From: JAFEBO01 sp044375915
GTDB taxonomy: Bacteria > Planctomycetota > Phycisphaerae > Phycisphaerales > UBA1924
Reading direction: 5' to 3'
Length of the DNA: 5,520 nucleotides
Assembly (NCBI GenBank): GCA_044375915.1
Contig: JBILLU010000216.1
Coordinates: 1 to 5,520, forward strand
Shown here: piece by piece, positions 1 to 5,520 of the stretch
Layout of the letters: every line of letters begins with the position of its first letter
How positions within the stretch are numbered: position 1 is the first letter of the stretch
The notes under the pieces: model-generated
The model's input: the letters and a program-made list of their open reading frames with translations, nothing else
Database searches by the model: none
Told to the model about the DNA's origin: nothing
Program-made: the position numbers and the translations under genes

Positions 1-2001
1 TTGGTGATCTATGGCGTTTTGGGCAAGGACCACGCGGCGCTCACCGCGGGTCTCTTTGGCGCGATGGGCGCGGTGATCTGGCTGGCGCTGGGCATCGTGT
101 TCGACCAGGCGCGGCGTGAGCGGATCGAGGCGATCGAGGCCGAGACGCTGGGGCAGGACGCGGCGGCGGCGAGCGTGTTCGAGACGACGGGCGACGAGTT
201 CCGCGTGGCGGCCCGGCGGCTGAACGCGATGTACAAGGTGTTCTTCCCGATCGTGAGCGTGCTGTTTGGCGCGGCGCTGATCGGGGTTGGTTATCTGCGG
301 TTCAAGACCGGGCAGGAAGAGTTCCACAAGCTGGATGCGCCGGCGATCCGGGGCTGGGCGATCGGCATTGAGGCGTTTATCGCGGTCGCGTTGTTCCTGT
401 TTGCGCGGTACGCGGCGGGAATGGCTCGGCAGACGGTGTGGGCGAACCTGAAGGCCGGAGCCGCGTCGGCGGCGGGTCTGTCGTTGATGTGCGTGGCGCT
501 GGTGGTGTTCCACATCGTGGACATCGTGGGGCCGGATGGGCCGCTGCGGGCGATGCGGGTGGTGCTGCCGGTGGCGTTGATGGTGTTCGGCGCCGAAGTG
601 TTCGTGAACTTTGTTCTGGACATCTATCGCCCGCGGAAGGCCGGGGAATCGCCGCGGCCGGCGTTCAACTCGCCGCTTCTGGGGCTTGTGGCGTCGCCGG
701 AGACGGTGGCCCGCTCGATCAATGAAGCGATCAACTACCAGCTCGGGTACGACGTGTCGGGGACGTGGCTGTATCGGCTGCTGAGCCGTGCGGCGGCGCC
801 GCTGATCCTGGGTGGTTTGCTCATCATGTGGGGCGTCTCGTGCTTCACGGTGATTGAGCCGCACCAGCGGGCGATGGTGCTGCGGTTTGGCAAGATCGTG
901 CAGGAGAACGTGGAGCCTGGTCTGTTGATCAAGGCTCCGTGGCCGATCGACGAGGTCGTGATTCCGACCGAGGTTCTGCGGAACGACAAGGGCGAGCGGA
1001 TTGGCGTGACGGAGACGGCGACGGGCGTGCGGGTGTTGCAGTTGGCGACGCAGCCGCCGACGAACGCGATGGGCGCGATCCTTTGGACGAACGACCACGC
1101 GCGGGAAGAGCATTATCAGGTGATGCAGCCGGCTGGGTCGGCGCGGACGACGTCACAGGGTGCGATCGCGCTGCTGTCGGTCGAGCTGCCGATGTTCTAC
1201 GCGATCGAGAACGTGGCGCTTTATGAGCAGCTTGGTCCTGCGGACTCGCGGGATGATCTGATCAAGGCGACGGCGCAGCGGGAGATCATCCGCTACATGT
1301 CGACGCTGAGCGTGGATGACATTCTCGGCCCCGGTCGTGAGAAGACGGGTGCGGCGCTGATGCAGAAGGTGGAGGGGGCGCTGGCGCAGCTGAACCCGGA
1401 CGCGGACGGCAAGGGTCGCGGGCCTGGCATCCGGATCATCAACCTGGGCGTGGCGGGCGTGCACCCGGCGAAGAAGGTCGCGACGGAGTTTGAGGCGGTG
1501 GTCGGCGCTGAGCAGAACCGCCAGGCGAAGATCGACAGTGCGCGGGCGACGGCGGTGGAGACGCTGACGAGGATCGCCGGGAGCGCGAAGCTCGCGGAAG
1601 AGATCGTCGGGCGGATCGACGGGCTGGATCGCATGCGCGTCGAGGGCGGCACGCAGCCGAAGATCAACGAGCAGGAGTTTGAGATCCAGAAGCTCCTGGA
1701 CCAGGCGGGCGGGCGCGCGGCGTCGCTGATCGCGGAGGCCAAGAGCGAGCGGTGGGTGCGGCACATGGGCGAGCGTGCCCGGGCGGTGCGGTACGGCGGT
1801 CTGCTCGAGAGCTTCAAGAGCGCTCCGGAGCTGTTCAAGGCTTCGCTCTACTTCGACGCGCTCAAGATCGCGTTGGCGGACACGCGGCTTTTCATCACCA
1901 GCGACAAGCTGCAGGACCTTCGCATCACGGCGGAACTGCAGGATAAGGACAGCGGGACGAACGTCTTCCAGGAGATCAAGCCTGAGGACGTGCCAAACTG
2001 A
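1..2001 (+). CDS. Polytopic HflK-like SPFH/band-7 membrane protein (probably 5'-truncated by window edge)
   Basis: The 666 visible residues begin at the first base of the window. Hydrophobic segments lie at about residues 13-34, 78-99, 118-138, 152-175, 186-208 and 264-284. An SPFH domain follows directly (EPHQRAMVLRFGKI at 286-299, EPGLLIKAPWPID at 305-317, to about 510), then an Ala/Glu/Arg-rich helical arm to about 600 and a short C-terminal tail. Classical HflK is about 420 residues with one membrane span, so the first 260 residues are an added membrane domain. Arg/Lys-rich loops (35-77, 139-151, 209-263) fit a cytoplasmic location and put the SPFH domain outside the membrane, as in HflK. 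That topology leaves residue 1 outside, so an upstream span probably exists and the initial TTG may be an internal Leu codon. Likely role: scaffold or FtsH-modulating subunit acting with the next two genes. The SPFH family call is firm; the HflK label is by resemblance. Confidence 0.86.
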   Translation: MVIYGVLGKDHAALTAGLFGAMGAVIWLALGIVFDQARRERIEAIEAETLGQDAAAASVFETTGDEFRVAARRLNAMYKVFFPIVSVLFGAALIGVGYLRFKTGQEEFHKLDAPAIRGWAIGIEAFIAVALFLFARYAAGMARQTVWANLKAGAASAAGLSLMCVALVVFHIVDIVGPDGPLRAMRVVLPVALMVFGAEVFVNFVLDIYRPRKAGESPRPAFNSPLLGLVASPETVARSINEAINYQLGYDVSGTWLYRLLSRAAAPLILGGLLIMWGVSCFTVIEPHQRAMVLRFGKIVQENVEPGLLIKAPWPIDEVVIPTEVLRNDKGERIGVTETATGVRVLQLATQPPTNAMGAILWTNDHAREEHYQVMQPAGSARTTSQGAIALLSVELPMFYAIENVALYEQLGPADSRDDLIKATAQREIIRYMSTLSVDDILGPGREKTGAALMQKVEGALAQLNPDADGKGRGPGIRIINLGVAGVHPAKKVATEFEAVVGAEQNRQAKIDSARATAVETLTRIAGSAKLAEEIVGRIDGLDRMRVEGGTQPKINEQEFEIQKLLDQAGGRAASLIAEAKSERWVRHMGERARAVRYGGLLESFKSAPELFKASLYFDALKIALADTRLFITSDKLQDLRITAELQDKDSGTNVFQEIKPEDVPN

Positions 2002-2047
2002 GTGGAGAGGGATGGGGGCTTCGGGCCTGGGATTTCAGAACTGCAGA

Positions 2048-2075
2048 TTCGCGGCCGGAGAGTGAAGGCCGCGGG
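2048..2075 (+). other. GC-rich hairpin in the intergenic gap before hflC
   Basis: The arms CGCGGCC (2050-2056) and GGCCGCG (2067-2073) are perfect reverse complements around a 10-base loop. Two G-U pairs can extend the RNA stem to 2048/2075. No run of T follows (the next bases are AACGAAC), so it does not look like an intrinsic terminator. It lies in the 97-base gap 2002-2098 between the first SPFH gene and hflC, ending 10 bases before the hflC ribosome binding site. It could act as an RNA-stability or processing element, or modulate hflC translation. The rest of the gap is G-rich, and I see no convincing -35/-10 promoter pair in it. Confidence 0.5.
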
Positions 2076-2085
2076 AACGAACGAC

Positions 2086-2090
2086 GGGAG
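2086..2090 (+). promoter_or_regulatory. Ribosome binding site for hflC (supports the GTG start)
   Basis: GGGAG lies 8 bases before the GTG at 2099. It decides in favour of GTG over the in-frame ATG at 2123, which would remove eight residues, cut into the membrane anchor and have no purine-rich site in front of it. Confidence 0.65.
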
Positions 2091-2098
2091 TAACGACA

Positions 2099-3151
2099 GT
2101 GCCACGGTTCATTGTTGGTTTCATGGCGTTTCTGTTTGTCGCGGCGATGCTGCTGTACACCTGCACGTACACGGTGCGGTTCACGGAGATCGCGGTGCTG
2201 ACGACGTTCGGCAAGGCGTCCGGGGCGGACGCGATCAAGACCGAGCCGGGGCTTGAGTTCAAGTGGCCCTATCCGGTGCAGAACGTGACGACGTACGACA
2301 AGCGCGTCCGCTTCGTGCAGACGCGATCGGAGACGCAGCAGACGGCTGATGCGCGTCAGATCATCGTCGAGTCGTTCGCGACCTGGCGGGTGAAGGACCC
2401 GCTGGTGTTCTTCCAGCGGTTCAGCAACGCGGGCGAGCGGGCGGACGATCACTTCCGCAAGGCCGAGAGCACGATCCGTGACAGCCTGCGTTCGGCGCTG
2501 GGCGTGACGAGCGGGTTCCGGATGGATCAGCTCTTCTCGGCGGACGAGAAGGGCAGCAAGCTGCCGGAGCTTGAGGCTCGCGTGCTGGCGGCGCTCAAGG
2601 CGAGCACCGCGGGCGGGAACACGCTGTCGGACTTTGGAGTGGAAGCGGTGAGCGTGGGCGTGAACCGGATCATTCTGCCGGAGGAGACGACGCAGAAGGT
2701 GATGGACGCGATGATCGAGAACCGGCGCACGCTGGTGAAGGGTCTCGAGAGCGAGGGCGAGTCGCGGGCGCAGGCGATCCGGAGCAAGGCGGACTCGGAC
2801 GCGCTGCGGATCGAGGCGTTTGCGCGTCGGCGTGCGGATGAGATCCGGGCGCTGGGCGACAGGGAAGCGCGGCAGTTTTACGAGCAGATGAACGCGAGCC
2901 CGGACCTGGCGGTGTTCCTGCGGAACGTGGACTTCCTGAAGACGACGCTGAGCCGGCGCACGACGCTGGTGCTTCCGGATTCGCTGCCGGGCTTTGACAT
3001 GCTGTCGTTGAGCGGTCTGGACAAGCTCATGAGCGGCAAGGAGAAGATCGGCGCGACGTCGATCGGCAACGACGCGGCGACGGCGATCCTGCCGAAGCTG
3101 CCGACGGTCACCGAGGCGGGCAAGCAGACCAGCGCGGAGGGCGTGCGGTGA
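2099..3151 (+). CDS. hflC: HflC-like SPFH/band-7 protein, putative FtsH protease modulator subunit
   Basis: The 350-residue protein is close to the 334 of E. coli HflC. An N-terminal membrane anchor at about 5-25 is followed immediately by the SPFH domain: VRFTEIAVLTTFGKA at 26-40, then PGLEFKWPYPVQNV at 50-63, which matches the Pro-Gly-Leu-x-x-Lys-x-Pro pattern of the family. Residues 200-258 form a charged Ala/Glu/Arg helix (ENRRTLVKGLESEGESRAQA at 207-226) leading to YEQMNASPDLAVFLRNVDFL at 261-280 and TTLVLPDS at 288-295. That order (long helix, aromatic-rich short helix, hydrophobic strand) is the HflC C-terminal signature. Residues 310-350 are a low-complexity tail. Family knowledge: HflC pairs with HflK in a membrane cage around FtsH, with most of the protein outside the inner membrane. 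The stop codon overlaps the next start by four bases, implying coupled translation. HflC rather than HflK is supported by the short N-terminus and the C-terminal motif. Confidence 0.88.
   Translation: MPRFIVGFMAFLFVAAMLLYTCTYTVRFTEIAVLTTFGKASGADAIKTEPGLEFKWPYPVQNVTTYDKRVRFVQTRSETQQTADARQIIVESFATWRVKDPLVFFQRFSNAGERADDHFRKAESTIRDSLRSALGVTSGFRMDQLFSADEKGSKLPELEARVLAALKASTAGGNTLSDFGVEAVSVGVNRIILPEETTQKVMDAMIENRRTLVKGLESEGESRAQAIRSKADSDALRIEAFARRRADEIRALGDREARQFYEQMNASPDLAVFLRNVDFLKTTLSRRTTLVLPDSLPGFDMLSLSGLDKLMSGKEKIGATSIGNDAATAILPKLPTVTEAGKQTSAEGVR
3136..3141 (+). promoter_or_regulatory. Ribosome binding site inside the end of hflC, for the downstream hflK-like gene
   Basis: GGAGGG sits 6 bases before the GTG at 3148, within the last codons of hflC. 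Together with the GTGA overlap at 3148-3151 it supports this start and translational coupling of the two genes. Confidence 0.7.
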
Positions 3152-4599
3152 ACGACCTCGAACTGACCAAGGCGAGGACGCTGTCGCCCGACGAGGCTGG
3201 GCCCGGCGGGCCTGGTGGGGCGGGCGGCGGCAACGTGCCGTCGAGCGGGCGGCGCGCGAGCGTGCAGCTGAGTCGCGGCTCGGCGCGGATTCAGAGCCAG
3301 GAAGACCTGCTCGCTTCGGCGAACAAGTCGCTGGCGGATGCGCTGGCGATCACGCTGCGGATCGTGCAGGTCTCGATGTTCGCGCTGCTGGTGCTCTTTG
3401 CGCTCAGCGGTTTTCAGACGGTGAAGGAAGGCCAGCAGGCGATCCGGCTGCTCTTCGGCAAGATTCAGGCGAGCAACCTGAGCCCGGGGCTGCAGGTGGG
3501 CTGGCCCTATCCGATCGGCGAACTGGTGAAGGTCGGGACGGGCACGGAGCAGATCGCTCTGAACTCGGAGTTCTGGCCTCGGGTCGACGAGAAGAACCAA
3601 GGCAAGTCGATCGACTCGCTGAGCAAGGAACCGAAGCTCAACCCCGACAACGACGGGTCGCTGCTGACGGCGGACGCGAACCTCGCGCACGCGCAGTGGG
3701 CGGTGAAGTATCGCCGATCGGACACCAGTTCGTACGCGGCGAACATCCTCCCCTCGGACGAGGTGCGGATCGTGCGGGCGGCGTGTGCTCGCGGGATCGT
3801 CCGGGCGGTGGCGCAGACCAACGTCGAGGTGCTGATGAAGCAGTCGGCGGGCGAGCTCGGTATTGTCGCGGCGGCGGCGAAGGACATCGCTCAGAAGCAG
3901 CTGAACGAAATGCAGTCGGGGATCGAGATCGAGTCGTTTGAACTGACTTCGGTGACGCCGCCGATGTACGTGCGTGACGCGTTCAACAACGTGCAGAGCG
4001 CGTCGGCGAAGGCGCAGCAGGTCGTTTCGCAGGCGAACACGGACGCGAGCCTTGCGTACAACCGCAAGGCGGGCGAGGTGGTGCCGACGCTGATCGCGCA
4101 GATCGACAAGTACGAGCTTGCTGTCGTCAACAACGACGAGAAGGCGAAGACCGAGATTCTGACGACGATCGACGCCTTGCTGGAAGGTAAGCCGGTGACG
4201 GTGGATGGGCAGCTGGTGCAGGGCAAGACCAGCGGCGAGGTGGCCCGGATCATCAGCGAGGCGCACCAGTACACGAGCGAGGTCGTGAACCGGCGGCGCG
4301 CGGAGCTGGCGAGCTTTCAGGCGAAATTGGGGCAGTACAAGTCGAATCCGCGGGTGATGCTGCACCGCGAGTGGATGGACGCGTTGCAGTCGTTCCTGGA
4401 CCGTGATTCGGTGCAGCTGCTGCTGGTGCCGCCGGGGACCAAGACGCTGGAGCTCAAGATCAACGAGGACCCGCTGCTGGCGAAGCGTCGCAACGAGGAG
4501 ACGCGTCGCAAGGAGAATCTGAAGGCTTCGGAGTTGCGCGAGCAGGCGCAGCGTGAGGCGCAGTTCACGACGCAGCCGAAGTCGACGATGTCGCAGTGA
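3148..4599 (+). CDS. hflK: HflK-like SPFH/band-7 protein, single membrane anchor
   Basis: The 483-residue protein has a Gly/Pro-rich cytoplasmic N-terminus (GPGGPGGAGGG at 18-28), a feature also seen in E. coli HflK, and one membrane span at about 67-89. The SPFH domain follows: VKEGQQAIRLLFGKI at 92-106, then SPGLQVGWPYPIGE at 112-125. LLTADANLAHAQWAVKYRR at 172-190 corresponds to the HflK strand that reads LTSDEN...VQYR in E. coli, and VTPPMYVRDAFNNVQSA at 269-285 to the HflK PPxxVxxAF turn. A long helical arm runs from 280 to about 395, followed by a hydrophobic strand (VQLLLVPPG, 422-430) and a highly charged tail (440-483). The arm appears some 50 residues longer than in E. coli HflK because of a segment around 309-360. 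E. coli HflK is about 419 residues. Likely partner of the HflC just upstream in a membrane cage, presumably around FtsH, which is not in this window. Confidence 0.87.
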   Translation: MNDLELTKARTLSPDEAGPGGPGGAGGGNVPSSGRRASVQLSRGSARIQSQEDLLASANKSLADALAITLRIVQVSMFALLVLFALSGFQTVKEGQQAIRLLFGKIQASNLSPGLQVGWPYPIGELVKVGTGTEQIALNSEFWPRVDEKNQGKSIDSLSKEPKLNPDNDGSLLTADANLAHAQWAVKYRRSDTSSYAANILPSDEVRIVRAACARGIVRAVAQTNVEVLMKQSAGELGIVAAAAKDIAQKQLNEMQSGIEIESFELTSVTPPMYVRDAFNNVQSASAKAQQVVSQANTDASLAYNRKAGEVVPTLIAQIDKYELAVVNNDEKAKTEILTTIDALLEGKPVTVDGQLVQGKTSGEVARIISEAHQYTSEVVNRRRAELASFQAKLGQYKSNPRVMLHREWMDALQSFLDRDSVQLLLVPPGTKTLELKINEDPLLAKRRNEETRRKENLKASELREQAQREAQFTTQPKSTMSQ

Positions 4600-4613
4600 G
4601 CCCTGTATCAGTC

Positions 4614-4618
4614 AGGAG
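4614..4618 (+). promoter_or_regulatory. Ribosome binding site for the ABC ATPase gene
   Basis: AGGAG ends 8 bases before the ATG at 4627, in the 27-base gap after the hflK-like stop codon. It supports a start that includes the unusual Gly-rich N-terminus. The short gap leaves little room for a separate promoter, so the gene is probably co-transcribed with the SPFH genes. Confidence 0.75.
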
Positions 4619-4626
4619 CGTTCGTT

Positions 4627-5520
4627 ATGGCGATCGGACAGACGACTGGTGGGGGCGGTGGGACCGGTGCTGGCGGCCAGCCGGTGGTCTTCTGCCAGAA
4701 TCTGACGAAGGTCTTCAAGGACTTTTGGCTGCGGTCGCGTGCGCGGGCGGTGGAGAATCTGTCGTTCGAGATCCAGCCGCGGGAAGTCTTTGGGCTGCTT
4801 GGTCCCAACGGCTCGGGTAAGTCGACGACGATCAAGCTGTTGCTGGGTCTCTTGAAGCCCACGAGCGGGCGGATGGCGGTTTTCGGGAAGTCGCCGTTCG
4901 ATGTCGCGGTGAAGCGGCGGATCGGGTACCTGCCCGAAGAGTCGTACCTGTACCAGTTTCTGAACGCGCGAGAGACGCTGGAGTACTACGCGAAGCTCTT
5001 CGAGCTGGACTATCGCACGCGGCAGCGTCGCATCGATGAGCTGATCGACATGGTGGGCCTGACGGGGGCGCAGTTCCGTCCGGTGCGGGACTATTCCAAA
5101 GGCATGCAGCGGCGCATCGGCATCGCGCAGGCGTTGATCAACGACCCGGATTTCCTGATCCTTGACGAACCGACGACGGGACTGGACCCGGTCGGTACGC
5201 GGCAGGTGAAGGACCTGATCATCGAGCTGGGTCGGCGCGGGAAGACGATTTTGCTGTCGAGCCACCTGCTCGCGGATGTGGAAGACTGCGTGCACCGCAT
5301 GATCGTGCTGTACGGCGGTCAGAAGCGCGAAGAAGGCACGTGCGATTCGCTGCTGGAGTCTCAGGACCGGACGACGATCGAGTCGGACGCGTTGGACGAG
5401 GAGACGATCAGCGAGATCGACGCGGTGATTCGGCGCCGCAGCGGCGGATCGAAGTCGATCTACAAGATTGCACGCCCGCGGCAGAAGCTGGAAGAGTTCT
5501 TCCTGGACATCGTCGAGCGG
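4627..5520 (+). CDS. ABC transporter ATP-binding protein, ABC-2 exporter type (3' end beyond window)
   Basis: The reading frame is open for 298 codons to the window edge. It encodes a cytoplasmic ATPase that would power an ABC-2 type exporter. Visible motifs: Walker A GPNGSGKST at 59-67 (4801-4827); YLPEE at 101-105 in the Q-loop position, with Glu in place of Gln as is common in the CcmA/DrrA/GldA-like branch; ABC signature YSKGM at 156-160; Walker B FLILDEP at 176-182; D-loop GLDP at 185-188; H-loop His213 in LLSSHLL. All catalytic elements are intact. An accessory C-terminal region (about 234-298) ends in KLEEFFLDIVER, resembling the usual last helix of ABC-2 ATPases, so the gene is probably nearly complete. 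The first 18 residues are unusually Gly-rich. The substrate cannot be read from the sequence; the permease would be expected just downstream. Its position 27 bases after the hflK-like gene suggests co-expression with the SPFH proteins. Confidence 0.95.
   Translation, partial: MAIGQTTGGGGGTGAGGQPVVFCQNLTKVFKDFWLRSRARAVENLSFEIQPREVFGLLGPNGSGKSTTIKLLLGLLKPTSGRMAVFGKSPFDVAVKRRIGYLPEESYLYQFLNARETLEYYAKLFELDYRTRQRRIDELIDMVGLTGAQFRPVRDYSKGMQRRIGIAQALINDPDFLILDEPTTGLDPVGTRQVKDLIIELGRRGKTILLSSHLLADVEDCVHRMIVLYGGQKREEGTCDSLLESQDRTTIESDALDEETISEIDAVIRRRSGGSKSIYKIARPRQKLEEFFLDIVER

Noticed and set aside
1153..1764. A 203-codon minus-strand open frame within the first SPFH gene
   Set aside because: It has the same Arg/Leu/His-biased shadow composition and lies entirely inside a well-supported coding region.
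2048..2075. The hairpin as a rho-independent terminator
   Set aside because: No T-run follows the stem, and the downstream genes are in the same direction with tight spacing, so it is listed only as a hairpin of unknown role.
2002..2256. A short + strand open frame spanning the gap and the start of hflC in another frame
   Set aside because: It starts directly after the previous stop without a ribosome binding site and mostly overlaps the hflC membrane anchor and SPFH region, which are recognisable in the other frame.
2878..4365. A 495-codon open frame on the minus strand opposite the end of hflC and the third SPFH gene
   Set aside because: Its translation is a monotonous Arg/Leu/His/Asp/Val mixture with no domain. 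It is the expected antisense shadow of high-GC codons (GCG, GAG, GTG, CTG), and it overlaps two strongly supported genes.
4801..4827. An ATPase of FtsH (AAA) type as the partner of the HflK/HflC proteins
   Set aside because: The Walker A is followed by an ABC signature, D-loop and H-loop, and there is no membrane span or zinc-protease HExxH motif, so it is an ABC transporter ATPase and not FtsH.

Overview
The window is a single-direction, tightly packed gene block on the + strand. It carries three consecutive SPFH/band-7 membrane proteins of the HflK/HflC type, followed by the ATPase of an ABC-2 type transporter. Coding density is very high, GC is high, and third codon positions strongly favour G and C (GCG, ACG, TCG, CTG, GAG, AAG). 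Gene content, composition and a polytopic HflK-like protein together suggest a high-GC Planctomycetota member, possibly a Phycisphaerae-type lineage. That assignment is an inference from style and remembered family resemblance, because no rRNA or other phylogenetic marker is present.

Layout: 1-2001 is a large HflK-like SPFH protein with about six membrane segments, probably cut at its 5' end by the window edge. A 97-base gap (2002-2098) holds a GC-rich hairpin without a U-tract and a ribosome binding site. HflC-like gene 2099-3151 starts with GTG. The second HflK-like gene, 3148-4599, overlaps it by four bases (GTGA). After 27 bases an ABC ATP-binding protein starts at 4627 and runs off the window at 5520, apparently close to its C-terminus. 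No tRNA, rRNA, CRISPR, insertion sequence or clear promoter or terminator was seen, and no gene-free stretch exceeds 97 bases.

How the genes may work together: in well-studied bacteria HflK and HflC alternate in one large membrane-anchored cage on the outer face of the inner membrane that encloses the FtsH protease. Here the order is K-like, C, K-like, and the two HflK-like proteins share an extra helical segment at the same place in their C-terminal arm. They look like divergent paralogues, which suggests a cage or microdomain built from three kinds of subunit or from alternative pairings. The ABC ATPase in the same apparent transcription unit suggests that an ABC-2 exporter is made with, and perhaps organised by, this scaffold. 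No FtsH gene and no permease gene lie in the window, so both links are inferences.
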